Below are positions 11,401-20,955 of a stretch of DNA of 64,000 nucleotides, one piece after another. The translations under genes were made by a program, and so were the position numbers. Position 1 is the stretch's first letter, and every line of letters begins with the position of its first letter. The DNA comes from Phenylobacterium sp. (lineage in GTDB: Bacteria > Pseudomonadota > Alphaproteobacteria > Caulobacterales > Caulobacteraceae). The stretch covers positions 1 through 64,000 of the forward strand of contig NZ_JAUSCJ010000018.1 of the NCBI RefSeq assembly GCF_030651185.1. Reading direction: 5' to 3'. Under the pieces are notes generated by a model. That model was not told the origin of the DNA. It worked only from the letters and a program-made list of their open reading frames with translations, and did no database searches.

Positions 11401-12519
11401 CTAGACCCGCAGCGGCATCAGGACGTAGCGGACGTCGGGGTCGGTGGGGTCGAGGACCAGGGCCGGGTCGTTGGGGCCGCCGAAGCGGAACTCGGCCATC
11501 TCGGCGCCGATCTGGTCGGTGACGTCCAGCAGGTAGCGGGCGTTAAACGACAGTTCGAAGCTCTCGCCGTCGTAGTCGACCTCGATTTCCTCGACGGCCT
11601 GACCGGCTTCCATGTTGCGGACCGTCAGGATCACCCGGCCCGGCTCGATGGCCATGCGCACCGAGCGGCTCTTCTCGGCCGAGATGGTGGCCACGCGGTC
11701 CACGGCTTTGGCGAACAGCTTGTTGTCGACCATCATCACCCGGTCGTTGTCGCGGGGGATGACCCGGACATAGTCGGGGAAGTTGCCGTCGATGACCTTC
11801 GAGGTCAGGGCCGCGCCGCCGAACTCGAAGCGCACCTTCTGGGGGCTGAGCGCCAGGTCGACGGTCTCGCCGGCGTCCTCCAGCAGGCGCCGCGCCTCGT
11901 TGACGGTCTTGCGGGGCACGATGACGCCGGGGGTTCCGGCCGAGCCCTCGGGCGCGATCATCTCGGCGAGCGCCAGGCGGTGGCCGTCGGTGGCCACGGC
12001 GCGCAGCTTGGCCACGCCGCCCTCGACCACCGAGTGCAGGTAGAGGCCGTTGAGGTAGTAGCGGGTCTCCTCGGTGGAGATCGCGAACTTGGTCTTGTCG
12101 ATCAGGCGGATCAGGTCGCCGACATCGACGCCGATGCGGCCCGACAGGCCGTCGGCGGACATCACCGGAAAGTCGCCGGCCGGCAGCACCGGCAGGTTGA
12201 AGCGCGAGCGGCCGGCGGCCACGGTCAGGCGCGGATCCTCGCCGGTGAAGGACAGCGAAACGTCGGCGCCGTCCGGCAGCTTTCGGACGATCTCGTAGAG
12301 GGTATGGGCCGGCGCGGTGATCTGGCCGGGCTGCTCCACCTGGGCGAAGGCCTCGTCGATGATCTCCATGTCGAGATCGGTGGCCGAGAAGGTCAGGCGC
12401 TCGCCCTCGGCCGAGAGCAGCACATTGGAGAGGATCGGAATGGTGTTGCGGCGTTCCACCGCGCTTTGCACATGCCCGAGCGCCTTCAGAAGCGCCGCCC
12501 GTTCGATCGTCAATTTCAT
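11401..12519 (-). CDS. dnaN: DNA polymerase III beta subunit (sliding clamp)
   Basis: The 372-residue processivity clamp, three repeats of the clamp fold. Recognisable segments are MKLTIERAALLKALGHVQSAVERR at the N-terminus (only a part needs to be read), PAGDFP, a middle TVNEARRLLED region, and the C-terminal ending PTDPDVRYVLMPLRV, which matches the clamp peptide-binding tail. The ATG is at 12519. It is first in the dnaN-recF-gyrB unit and is divergent from polA, with a 204-bp shared upstream region that contains a GC palindrome near 12545 but no recognisable operator. Confidence 0.97.
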   Translation of the reverse strand: MKLTIERAALLKALGHVQSAVERRNTIPILSNVLLSAEGERLTFSATDLDMEIIDEAFAQVEQPGQITAPAHTLYEIVRKLPDGADVSLSFTGEDPRLTVAAGRSRFNLPVLPAGDFPVMSADGLSGRIGVDVGDLIRLIDKTKFAISTEETRYYLNGLYLHSVVEGGVAKLRAVATDGHRLALAEMIAPEGSAGTPGVIVPRKTVNEARRLLEDAGETVDLALSPQKVRFEFGGAALTSKVIDGNFPDYVRVIPRDNDRVMMVDNKLFAKAVDRVATISAEKSRSVRMAIEPGRVILTVRNMEAGQAVEEIEVDYDGESFELSFNARYLLDVTDQIGAEMAEFRFGGPNDPALVLDPTDPDVRYVLMPLRV

Positions 12520-12723
12520 GGTCAGTCCGAACCTGTGGCGCAGCGGCGCGCGTGCGCGCCGTCACCCCCCGAGAATAAAGGACTTGCGACTTTAGCCAAA
12601 ACCGCGCGGGACGAAAGGGCCTCCGGGCCGCTCTTCTGGGGAAGACGAAGATATGTCGCGGTTGGCGGCTCGGAGTCCGGGTCCGGTGGTGACCCGCCGG
12701 CTCCGCGCGCCTATCTTGATCCC

Positions 12724-15588
12724 ATGACCGACACGCCGATCACCGACCCCCCGCCCCTGCCCGACCTGCCCCGCGACAACACCCAGGACGGGCCGGCGGT
12801 CCGACTCTATCTGGTGGACGGGTCGGGCTTCATCTTCCGGGCCTTCCACGCCCTGCCGCCCCTGACCCGCAAGAGCGACGGCCTGCCGATCGGCGCGGTG
12901 TCGGGCTTCTGCAACATGCTGTGGAAGCTGCTGGTGGACATGAAGGCGCAGACCGATGCGCCGACCCATCTGGCGGTGATCTTCGACCACTCGGAGAAGA
13001 CCTTCCGAAACAAGCTCTACGACCAGTACAAGGCCCACCGCCCGCCGCCACCGGAAGACCTGATCCCGCAGTTCCCCCTGGTGCGGGAGGCCACGCGGGC
13101 CTTCGGCGTCCCCAGCCTGGAGCTGCCGGGCTACGAGGCCGACGACATCATCGCCGCCTATGCCTGCAAGGTGCGCGACATGGGGGGCGAGGTGCGCATT
13201 ATCTCCTCGGACAAGGACCTGATGCAGCTGGTGGGGGATCGGGTGTTCATGATGGACACCATGAAGAACCTGCTGATCGGCCGCGAGCAGGTGATCGAGA
13301 AGTTCGGGGTGCCGCCGGAGAAGGTGGTGGACGTCCAGTCCCTGTGCGGCGACAGCGTCGACAACGTGCCCGGCGCGCCCGGCATCGGCGTCAAGACCGC
13401 CGCCCTGCTGATCAACGAATATGGCGACCTCGACACCCTCCTGGCCCGGGCCGGAGAGATCAAGCAGGACAAGCGCCGCCAGACCCTGATCGACTTCGCC
13501 GACCAGATCCGGCTGTCGCGCCAGTTGGTGCAGCTGGACTGCGACACCCCCCTGCCCTCCCCCATCGACGACCTCAGGGTGGCCGAGCCGACCGCGGAGA
13601 TCCTGGCCGCCTTCCTGGAGGAGATGGGGCTGCATACCCTGGGCCGCCGCGTGGCCAGCGGTGGCGGCGGGACCCGCGCGCCGGCCGCGCCCTCGACGCC
13701 CGCGCCCCGTCCGACGACCGTCACCGACCACGGCCCCATCGACACGACGAAATATGTCTGCGTGCGGGACCTGGAGACCCTCGACGCCTGGATCGCCAAG
13801 GCCCATGGCGCCGGTGTCATCGCCTTCGACACCGAAACCGACTCGCTATCCTCGGCCAATGCCGGGCTGTGCGGGGTGTCGCTGGCCATCGCGCCGGGCG
13901 AGGCCTGCTACATCCCGGTGGGCCATGAGCACGAGGGCGGTCTGGAATTCGACGCGCCGGCCGACCTGACCCAGATCAGCCACGACGAGGTGATCGCCCG
14001 GCTGAAGCCGCTGCTGGAGGACCCGACGGTCCTGAAGGTGGCGCAGAACGCCAAGTACGACATCGCCGTCCTGTCGCGCCAAGGCATCAACGTGTCCCCC
14101 ATCGAGGACACCATGCTGATCAGCTATGTGCTGGAGGCGGGCCTGCACAAGAGCCACGGCATGGACGAACTCTCCAAGCGCTGGCTGGAGCACGAGCCCA
14201 TCGCGTTCAAACAGGTGGCCGGGACCGGCAAGGCGCAGAAGAGCTTCAAGCACGTGCCGCTGGAGCCGGCGACCTGCTACGCCGCCGAGGACGCCGACGT
14301 CACCCTGCGGCTCTATCTGATGCTGCGGCCGCGGCTGAACACCGAGGGCCTGCTCACCGTCTATGAGACCCTGGAACGCCCCATGCCCGCCGTCCTGGCG
14401 CAGATGGAGATCGAGGGCATCCGCATCGATCCCGACCAGCTGGCCCGGCTGAGCCACGACTTCTCGGTGCGGATGACCGAGCTGGAGGCCCAGGCCCATA
14501 CCCTGGCCGGCCGGCCCTTCAACCTCGGTAGCCCCAAGCAGATCGGCGAGGTGCTCTATCAGGAGATGGGGCTGGCCTCGAAGAAGACCACGGCGACGGG
14601 CGCCCAGGGCACCGACGCCTCGATCCTCGAGGACCTCGCCGCCGCCGGCCACGAACTGCCCCGGGTTCTCCTGGACTGGCGGCAGCTGTCGAAGCTGAAG
14701 GGCACCTATACCGACAACCTGGCCGCCGCGATCTCGCCGCGCACCAACCGCGTCCACACCAGCTATGCCCTGGGGGCCACCACCACCGGCCGGCTCTCGT
14801 CCTCCGACCCCAACCTGCAGAACATCCCGGTCCGCACCGAGGAGGGCCGCAAGATCCGCAAGGCCTTCATCGCCGAGCCGGGCCATGTGCTGATCAGCGC
14901 CGACTACAGCCAGATCGAACTGCGCCTGCTGGCCCATGTCGGCGACATCCCGCAGCTGAAGAAGGCCTTCCTCGACGGCCTGGACATCCACGCGGCCACG
15001 GCTTCGGAGATGTTCGGGGTGGCGGTGGAGGGGATGCCCGCCGAGACCCGACGCCGCGCCAAGGCGATCAATTTCGGCATCGTCTACGGCATCTCGGCCT
15101 TCGGTCTCGCCAACCAGCTCTCCATCCCGCAGGACGAGGCCGGGGCCTATATCAAGACCTACTTCGAGCGCTTCCCTGGAATCCGCACCTATATGGACCG
15201 CGCCAAGCAGGAGGCCCGCAGCCAGGGCTTCGTCAGCACCATCTTCGGCCGCAAGGTCAATATCCCGGCGGTCTATTCCAAGTCCCAGGCCGAGCGCGCC
15301 TTCGGCGACCGCGCGGCCATCAACGCTCCGCTGCAGGGCGCCGCGGCCGACATCATCCGCCGGGCGATGATCCGCATGCCGGCGGCCTTGAAGACGTCGG
15401 GCCTCAAGGCCCGCATGCTGCTGCAGGTGCACGACGAACTGGTCTTCGAGGCCCCCGAAGCCGAGGCCGATGAGCTGATCAAGGTCGCCAAGCGCGTCAT
15501 GGAACACGCCGCAGAACCGGTGGTGGCGCTCTCGGTGCCGCTCGTGGTGGAAGCCCGCGCCGCCAGCAACTGGGACGACGCGCACTAA
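12724..15588 (+). CDS. polA: DNA polymerase I
   Basis: A 954-residue enzyme with all three activities apparently intact. The 5' nuclease domain begins LYLVDGSGFIFRAFHALPPL and contains GYEADDIIAAYA and SSDKDLMQLV. The 3'-5' exonuclease site has DTETDS at about residue 368. The polymerase domain shows motif A with ISADYSQIELR at about 726, motif B RRRAKAINFGIVYG, and motif C QVHDELVFE at about 902. The ATG at 12724 opens the conserved N-terminus; the frame stays open for 1.3 kb upstream, but that is antisense to dnaN. It is divergent from dnaN and followed by a long inverted repeat. Confidence 0.97.
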   Translation: MTDTPITDPPPLPDLPRDNTQDGPAVRLYLVDGSGFIFRAFHALPPLTRKSDGLPIGAVSGFCNMLWKLLVDMKAQTDAPTHLAVIFDHSEKTFRNKLYDQYKAHRPPPPEDLIPQFPLVREATRAFGVPSLELPGYEADDIIAAYACKVRDMGGEVRIISSDKDLMQLVGDRVFMMDTMKNLLIGREQVIEKFGVPPEKVVDVQSLCGDSVDNVPGAPGIGVKTAALLINEYGDLDTLLARAGEIKQDKRRQTLIDFADQIRLSRQLVQLDCDTPLPSPIDDLRVAEPTAEILAAFLEEMGLHTLGRRVASGGGGTRAPAAPSTPAPRPTTVTDHGPIDTTKYVCVRDLETLDAWIAKAHGAGVIAFDTETDSLSSANAGLCGVSLAIAPGEACYIPVGHEHEGGLEFDAPADLTQISHDEVIARLKPLLEDPTVLKVAQNAKYDIAVLSRQGINVSPIEDTMLISYVLEAGLHKSHGMDELSKRWLEHEPIAFKQVAGTGKAQKSFKHVPLEPATCYAAEDADVTLRLYLMLRPRLNTEGLLTVYETLERPMPAVLAQMEIEGIRIDPDQLARLSHDFSVRMTELEAQAHTLAGRPFNLGSPKQIGEVLYQEMGLASKKTTATGAQGTDASILEDLAAAGHELPRVLLDWRQLSKLKGTYTDNLAAAISPRTNRVHTSYALGATTTGRLSSSDPNLQNIPVRTEEGRKIRKAFIAEPGHVLISADYSQIELRLLAHVGDIPQLKKAFLDGLDIHAATASEMFGVAVEGMPAETRRRAKAINFGIVYGISAFGLANQLSIPQDEAGAYIKTYFERFPGIRTYMDRAKQEARSQGFVSTIFGRKVNIPAVYSKSQAERAFGDRAAINAPLQGAAADIIRRAMIRMPAALKTSGLKARMLLQVHDELVFEAPEAEADELIKVAKRVMEHAAEPVVALSVPLVVEARAASNWDDAH

Positions 15589-15597
15589 ACCTTATGT

Positions 15598-15708
15598 GTC
15601 ATCCCGGTTTCCGCGCCAGCGGAAGACCGGGACCCATAGACACCGATCTCTCCGGCACGCCCCGCGCGTCTGGGTCCCGGACAAGCGCTGCGCGCTTTCC
15701 GGGATGAC
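15598..15708. repeat. 111-bp palindromic intergenic repeat, copy 1 (GTCATCCCGG family)
   Basis: The ends GTCATCCCGG (15598-15607) and CCGGGATGAC (15699-15708) are perfect inverted repeats, with a second inner pair CCGGGACCCA (15627-15636) and TGGGTCCCGG (15671-15680). It lies just after polA and would fold into a long hairpin. A related copy is at 60824-60932. It fits the dispersed palindromes common between genes in alphaproteobacteria. Confidence 0.75.
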
Positions 15709-15805
15709 AGCTTTGGGGATCGGTCCTCTAATCTCCCCCGTGGCGTCCGCGCCGCGATTTCAAAGACAGAAAATTTCGCGCCCTGTCGGCGCGGGGGGGA
15801 AGCCC

Positions 15806-17479
15806 ATGATGACGTTGAAGTCGGCCCTGCTGGCCGCGACCCTTTGCATTGCGCCGATGAGCGCGCTGGCTCAGACGGCCCCGCCCGCCGCCTACGCCCC
15901 GCCGCCCGGCGCCACCGAGGAATTCGCCACCCTGCGGGACGGGGTGAAGCTGGCGGCCAATGTGTTCAAGCCGCAGGGGACAGGCCCCTGGCCGGTTGTG
16001 CTGAGCCGGACGCCCTATCTGAAGGACGGGCGCGGATCGCCGGCCCAACTGGCCGCGGCGGGCAAGAAGTACACCGACGCCGGCTACGTCTTCGTGCTGC
16101 AGGACGTGCGCGGCAAGGGCCACTCAGAGGGCTTCTACCAGGCCTATGTCACCGACATCGAGGACGGCTACGACAGCGTCGAATGGGCGGCGAAACAGCC
16201 CTGGTCCAATGGCAAGGTGGGGGTCACCGGCGCCTCGGCCCTGGGCGTCACCTCCAACGCCGCGGCCATGGCCAATCCGCCCCACCTGAAGGCGGCCTAT
16301 GTGGTGGTGGCGCCCTATGACCGCCTGCATTCCAGCTTCATGGGCGGGGTGATCAAGGAGAAGGACACGGTGGGCTGGCTGAAGGGCCAGAGCGTGTCGG
16401 ACGCGGAGATCGACGAGGTGCGGTCGCGCGCCGCCGACGACATCTTCTGGAACCGGTTCGCCATGAGCCCGAACCGCAAGTACATCACCGTGCCGATCTA
16501 CAATGTCGGCGGCTGGTACGACATCTTCAACCAGGGCAATACGTCCAACTTCACCTGGCTGCAGAACCAGGGCTCGAAGGGCGCGCGCGGCAATCAGAAG
16601 CTGCTGATGGGCCCCTTCGGCCACGGCCCCTTGTCGGGCGACCTCGCCTATCCCGGCCAGGACCAGCTGCAGGGCGCCTTCGGGAACGAACTTCGCTGGT
16701 TCGACTACTGGCTGAAGGGGATCGACAGCGGGATCATGGACGAGCCGCCGGTCAGCTATTTCATGATGGCCGGGGCCCGGAAGGGTGCGGCCTCGCCGAA
16801 GAACCGCATGCTGACCTCGGCCAACTGGCCGCCGGCCAACCGCGAGGTCAGGTACTATCTGACGCCAGACAGGGCCTTGACGACCAAGGCGCCGGCAGCC
16901 CGGGACGCCAAGCTCAGCTACAGGTTCGATCCGGCCAACCCGGTGACGACCTTCGGCGGCGCCAACCTGACCTTCGACCGCGGTCCGGAGGATCAGCGCC
17001 AGGTCCCGGACCGCCAGGACTACCTGCGCTTCCAGACCCCGGTTCTCGACAAGGACGTGGCCATCGCCGGCCCCGTGAAGGTCGAGCTCTACGGCGCCAC
17101 CGACGGCCTCGACACCGACTTCATGGCCAAGCTGGTGGACGTCTATCCCGACGGCTACGAGGCCCTGGTGCTGGACGCGCCCATCCGCGCCCGCTACCGC
17201 CACGGCCGCATGCCCGACGACGTCAGGATGATGACGCCGGGCGCGCCGGAAGAGCTGGTGATCGACCTGTGGTCCACCGCCATCACCTTCGAGAAGGGCC
17301 ACCGGATCGCCGTCCACATCACCTCCTCGAACGCGCCGCGTTTTGAGGTGAACCCCAATACTGGCGAGGCGCCAGGCAAACAGACCCAGAAGCCCCGCGT
17401 GGCGGTCAACAGCGTCTATATGGACGCCAGCCACCCCTCGGCCCTGGTGCTGCCGGTGATCTATCCGGAGACGAACTAG
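15806..17479 (+). CDS. Secreted CocE/NonD-family serine hydrolase (X-Pro peptidase-like)
   Basis: An exported alpha/beta hydrolase of 557 residues. A signal peptide MMTLKSALLAATLCIAPMSALA ends at about residue 22. The catalytic Ser is in GASALG (Ser144), with an upstream DVRGKGHSEG oxyanion-loop motif, a MGPFGHG segment carrying a candidate His, and a C-terminal jelly-roll (PX-domain) region containing DTDFMAKLVDVYPDG. The family includes cocaine esterase, X-Pro dipeptidyl peptidases and beta-lactam acylases, so the substrate is open. The ATG at 15806 is chosen for the GGGGGGAA ahead of it and the signal sequence; the frame extends upstream only through the repeat. Confidence 0.8.
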   Translation: MMTLKSALLAATLCIAPMSALAQTAPPAAYAPPPGATEEFATLRDGVKLAANVFKPQGTGPWPVVLSRTPYLKDGRGSPAQLAAAGKKYTDAGYVFVLQDVRGKGHSEGFYQAYVTDIEDGYDSVEWAAKQPWSNGKVGVTGASALGVTSNAAAMANPPHLKAAYVVVAPYDRLHSSFMGGVIKEKDTVGWLKGQSVSDAEIDEVRSRAADDIFWNRFAMSPNRKYITVPIYNVGGWYDIFNQGNTSNFTWLQNQGSKGARGNQKLLMGPFGHGPLSGDLAYPGQDQLQGAFGNELRWFDYWLKGIDSGIMDEPPVSYFMMAGARKGAASPKNRMLTSANWPPANREVRYYLTPDRALTTKAPAARDAKLSYRFDPANPVTTFGGANLTFDRGPEDQRQVPDRQDYLRFQTPVLDKDVAIAGPVKVELYGATDGLDTDFMAKLVDVYPDGYEALVLDAPIRARYRHGRMPDDVRMMTPGAPEELVIDLWSTAITFEKGHRIAVHITSSNAPRFEVNPNTGEAPGKQTQKPRVAVNSVYMDASHPSALVLPVIYPETN

Positions 17480-17540
17480 GAACCGGGCGCCCAGGCTGAC
17501 GTTCCCGCCCCAGCGCCGCTTGGGCGCCGGGGCCCCGTCC

Positions 17541-18419
17541 GTGCCGACCTCCGCCACCGAACCCGCCGCCAGCGCCTTGGCCCAGGTCCGCGCCTGGCTG
17601 CGGGTCGCGCCCTGGAGCGCCCTGGCCGAACTCGCCTGCCGGGCCGGCTACCTGGCGCGGGGCTTCATCTATCTCAGCATCGGGATCATGGCGGTGGCCG
17701 CGGCCCTGGAACTGACACCGAAGGCGCAGGGCTCGCGCGGGGTGCTGGAGGCCTGGGCCCACTGGCCCTTCGGCGTCGTGCTGCTGTGGCTGGCGGGGCT
17801 TGGCCTCTACGCCTTCGCCGGCTGGCGGCTGCTGCAATCGGTGTTCGACGCCGACCGGCAGGGCGACAGCCTGAGGGCCATCGGCTCACGTGTCGGCCAG
17901 GCGATCAGCGGGGTCGTCTATGGCGCTCTGGGCATCTCGGTCTTCGGCCTGATCGACACCCTGGAAGACCTCACCGAGACCGACGACCAGGCCCAGACGC
18001 GCCAGGCGGTAGCCGCGGTCCTCAGCCTGCCGGGGGGCGAGCTGCTGATCGCCGCGGCAGGCCTCTTCATCCTGGGGGCCGGCCTCGGCAACATCATCCA
18101 GGTCTTCGGCCGCGACTTCTGCAAGCCGCTCGCCTGCGACGCGGTGATCGGACGATGGGCGTCCTGGGTCGGGCGCGCCGGCTATCTGGGACGGGGGATC
18201 GCCTTCCTGCCGGTAGGCGGCCTGATGCTGATGGCGGGGCTGAAGGCGCGCAGCCAGGAGGCGACCGGCATGGGCGGCGCCCTGCAGATGATGGAGGGCC
18301 AGCCCTATGGGGACGCCCTGATGACCACCGTGGCCCTGGGCCTGATCGCCTTCGGCGTCTTCGCCTTCATCGAGGCCCGCTATCGTCGGATCGCCGTGGA
18401 CGACGTGCTAGGCCGCTGA
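17541..18419 (+). CDS. DUF1206 integral membrane protein
   Basis: A polytopic inner-membrane protein of about 292 residues with six predicted helices arranged as three two-helix repeats. The family motif R-x-GYLxRG is clear in repeat 1 (CRAGYLARGFIYL) and repeat 3 (GRAGYLGRGIAFL), and degenerate in repeat 2 (VGQAISGVVYG). The function of DUF1206 proteins is unknown. The start is uncertain: a GTG at 17541 (used here) or a TTG at 17520. Its last 12 bp overlap the convergent phosphatase gene. Confidence 0.75.
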   Translation: MPTSATEPAASALAQVRAWLRVAPWSALAELACRAGYLARGFIYLSIGIMAVAAALELTPKAQGSRGVLEAWAHWPFGVVLLWLAGLGLYAFAGWRLLQSVFDADRQGDSLRAIGSRVGQAISGVVYGALGISVFGLIDTLEDLTETDDQAQTRQAVAAVLSLPGGELLIAAAGLFILGAGLGNIIQVFGRDFCKPLACDAVIGRWASWVGRAGYLGRGIAFLPVGGLMLMAGLKARSQEATGMGGALQMMEGQPYGDALMTTVALGLIAFGVFAFIEARYRRIAVDDVLGR

Positions 18420-19190
18420 ACGGACCGCGCGAGCCTGCAGGATGCGGGCGCCGCTGTCATCCAGTCGCACGGCGGTGAGCAGGCCGGTGGCGTAGGCCCC
18501 GGTGTCGACCCCGATGCGCCGGCCTGGGATGATCTGCGGCTCCTCCATCGGCGTGTGGCCGTGGACGATGATCTTCTCGAACTTCGCGGTCGACTGCAGG
18601 AACTCCGCCCGGATCCAGAGCAGGTCGCGCTCCACCTGGCGCTCCAGCGGCACGCCGGGACGGACGCCGGCATGGACAAAGGCGTAGTCCCCCAGGGTGA
18701 TCATGATCTCCAGGTCCTCGAAGAAGGCCTTGTGAGCCTCCGGCAGCGCCTCCCGGAAGGCCCGGCGCGCGGTCTCCCAGGCCTCGGGATCGGTGCGGGT
18801 GGCCGGGGGCTGGACCCCGTAGGAGGCGAGCGTCGCCGAACCGCCGTGCTCCACCCAGGTCTGGCCGAAGCCCGGCTCGTCGCGGAACTGCAGCAGGGCT
18901 TCCTCGTGATTGCCCTTCAGGGCGCGGACCTCGAAGGCCGGCTCGGTCTGCAGGCGCAGGATGGCGTCAATCACCTGGGCCGAGGCCGGGCCTCGGTCCA
19001 CATAGTCGCCCAGCAGGATCAGCATCGGCTGCTGGCTCGGCTGGGAGACCAGGACGTCCTGGGCGATGACGTGCAGCAGGGCGTCGAAGGCGTCGAGGCG
19101 GCCGTGGATGTCGCCCACGGCATAGGCCAGCCGCCCCTGGGTGGTGGGCGGTGCTTCCGGGGTCTTGCGGCCGAACAGACGGGAGAACAA
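18408..19190 (-). CDS. Metallophosphoesterase, serine/threonine protein phosphatase (PP2A-like)
   Basis: A calcineurin-like phosphoesterase of about 260 residues. The metal-binding blocks are present in order: GDIHGRLDAFDALL, LGDYVDRGP, LKGNHEEALL, and a late FVHAGVRPG plus IVHGHTPMEEP. This spacing is that of bacterial PP-type protein phosphatases (PrpA/PphA group) and also of diadenosine tetraphosphatases, so either activity is possible. I chose the TTG at 19190, preceded by AGAGG; the frame is open to a TTG at 19277. It is convergent with the DUF1206 gene. Confidence 0.8.
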   Translation of the reverse strand: MFSRLFGRKTPEAPPTTQGRLAYAVGDIHGRLDAFDALLHVIAQDVLVSQPSQQPMLILLGDYVDRGPASAQVIDAILRLQTEPAFEVRALKGNHEEALLQFRDEPGFGQTWVEHGGSATLASYGVQPPATRTDPEAWETARRAFREALPEAHKAFFEDLEIMITLGDYAFVHAGVRPGVPLERQVERDLLWIRAEFLQSTAKFEKIIVHGHTPMEEPQIIPGRRIGVDTGAYATGLLTAVRLDDSGARILQARAVRSAA

Positions 19191-19355
19191 GGGCGGACCT
19201 CTGATTGAGCGCCCTAGTTTAGGAAGACCGCCCGGGGTGTTCAACGCGCGCGAGCCCGGAAAGACGCCCCGCCGCAATCCCGGTCAAGCTGGCGCCAGGT
19301 TCGGGCGGTTTTTTGGCCGCGAGGCGCACCCTAGCGGCGAGCCGTGAACAAGTCG

Positions 19356-20948
19356 TCAGGGCCGGACAAGGCCCTTGGGACCGGCGCAGCCGATCCAGCC
19401 GGTGGGGCTGCGGCGATAGACCCTCAGATCATAGGCCCCCGGGGGCACGTCCTGGAGATTGAGCGTGCTGGAAAAGCCGCTGGGCTCCACCACGGGACGC
19501 TTGAAATAGATCCCGACGTCGGGGCGGACCTGGTTCATCTCCAGGGGCTGAACGAAATCGCCGGCCGGGCCGCTGAGCCGCGCCGCCCCCTGGGTGGGAC
19601 GCGGCTCGGCCGAGAGATCGGAGATCCAGCCGGCGACCACCAGGCCGCGAGCATGCATCAGGGCCTGGTCCACCGCGCAGGTCGGGATGGGAACCGAGGC
19701 GTCGAGGCCGGCCAGGGCCGCCGGCGCGGCGCTCAGCGGGACGAAACGCCCGCGCGAGGGGGCCGACGGGGCCAGCGGTCCGTGGGTCGGGGCGCCGGGC
19801 AGGGCCCGCTCGATCCGCGTCTCGGCGGCCTCCGAAACCGGGGGCGAGCCGCGCATGGCGAAGCCCAGGCCGTGCTCCTGCACCTCCAGCATCACCACAT
19901 CGGGATGGAAGCGGTCGATCAGGTCCTGGCGCCAGAAGCCGTCGTCGATGTGGGTCAGGACCACGCGGCTGAAGTGACCCAGCAGGAAGGGTGTCAAGGC
20001 GTTGGAAAACGAGTCGCGGGTCAGCAGCAGGGTCGGCTTGCCCGTCTCACCGGTGTCCACCACCTGGGGCGCGGTCCAGCCCCGGCGCTCGGAGAGCCAG
20101 GTGGTCCTGTAGGCGTCGGCGGCGGGATCGACATAGCCGCGATAGTGGATCGGCACGAAGCTCGCCACCCCCAGCATGAGGGCCAGGTCGCGGGGCGGAT
20201 TGACCCCGTTGACCACCGGTTGGAAGTCGCTGAGCGGCCGGGTGGCCTGGGCCACGCCCTGGGCGCGCAGCCTCTGCAGGATCGCGGCGTAGGCGGCGTA
20301 GGCGGCATCGCCGGTCCAGTGGGTGTCGTGACGGCTGAAGGCCTGCGTCCCCGAGACGGCGACCGCCAGGACCGGGTCGCGCAGGTGAACCACGTGGCCG
20401 GGCTCTGTGCGGGCGGCAAGGCTCGCCAGCGTCAGGCTGGTCCGCCGCGGGCTCGGCCCCGGATACCAGGCCGGGCCGAACTGCGGATAGATGGTCTCCT
20501 TGGCCGGGGGGACCACCACAAGATAGGCCGCGCCCTGGGCCTGCAGGGTCTCGACCCGGGCTGACAGGCCCCGCAGCCACTCGGCGGCCTCGGCGTCGGT
20601 CAGCGGCGGCTTGGCCCGGGCCGGCCCCAGGCGCGTGCCGTCATTATAGAACAGCCAGCCCTTGCGGCCGGCCAGCACCCTGTCCGAGCCGCTGTCGCCG
20701 ATCGCCAGCCGGGCGGCGTTCAGCCAGCCGATCAGATAGGGGCGCGCGGGGAAGCGGTCGGCCACCCAGGCGTCGGTCTGGTGGCGCAGGTCGTCCAGCC
20801 TGGCGATCCCCGCCCAGGCCGGCGGCCCGGCCAGCACCCGGCCCTCCTGCAGCTGCGGGGGCTTGATCAGCGGGCGCAGCAGGAAGGCCGCGGCCATCAG
20901 CAACAGAACCGTGGCGATCAGGCCGGGACGGGGGACGGGCTTTTCCAT
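19356..20948 (-). CDS. AlgJ/AlgX-like SGNH-type O-acetyltransferase
   Basis: A 530-residue protein with one N-terminal membrane anchor (residues 10-25) and a periplasmic SGNH-like domain. The catalytic features of the alginate acetylation family are seen: the Asp-His pair in RHDTHWTGDAA and the Ser in LLTRDSFSNALTPF, where GDS is usual. A C-terminal extension of about 150 residues has no clear relation to the carbohydrate-binding module of AlgX. It lies 7 bp after the MBOAT gene, so the two form an O-acetylation pair: the MBOAT protein exports acetyl groups and this protein transfers them to a glycan. No polysaccharide synthase is nearby, so the acceptor is unknown. Confidence 0.8.
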   Translation of the reverse strand: MEKPVPRPGLIATVLLLMAAAFLLRPLIKPPQLQEGRVLAGPPAWAGIARLDDLRHQTDAWVADRFPARPYLIGWLNAARLAIGDSGSDRVLAGRKGWLFYNDGTRLGPARAKPPLTDAEAAEWLRGLSARVETLQAQGAAYLVVVPPAKETIYPQFGPAWYPGPSPRRTSLTLASLAARTEPGHVVHLRDPVLAVAVSGTQAFSRHDTHWTGDAAYAAYAAILQRLRAQGVAQATRPLSDFQPVVNGVNPPRDLALMLGVASFVPIHYRGYVDPAADAYRTTWLSERRGWTAPQVVDTGETGKPTLLLTRDSFSNALTPFLLGHFSRVVLTHIDDGFWRQDLIDRFHPDVVMLEVQEHGLGFAMRGSPPVSEAAETRIERALPGAPTHGPLAPSAPSRGRFVPLSAAPAALAGLDASVPIPTCAVDQALMHARGLVVAGWISDLSAEPRPTQGAARLSGPAGDFVQPLEMNQVRPDVGIYFKRPVVEPSGFSSTLNLQDVPPGAYDLRVYRRSPTGWIGCAGPKGLVRP

Positions 20949-20955
20949 GGCCCCC

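Noticed and set aside
11389..12723. Upstream extension of the polA frame (about 440 codons)
   Set aside because: It runs antisense through dnaN and has no polymerase homology; the conserved polA N-terminus begins at 12724.
15596..15805. N-terminal extension of the CocE-type hydrolase
   Set aside because: It is translated from the palindromic repeat, and a good ribosome site plus signal peptide begin at 15806.
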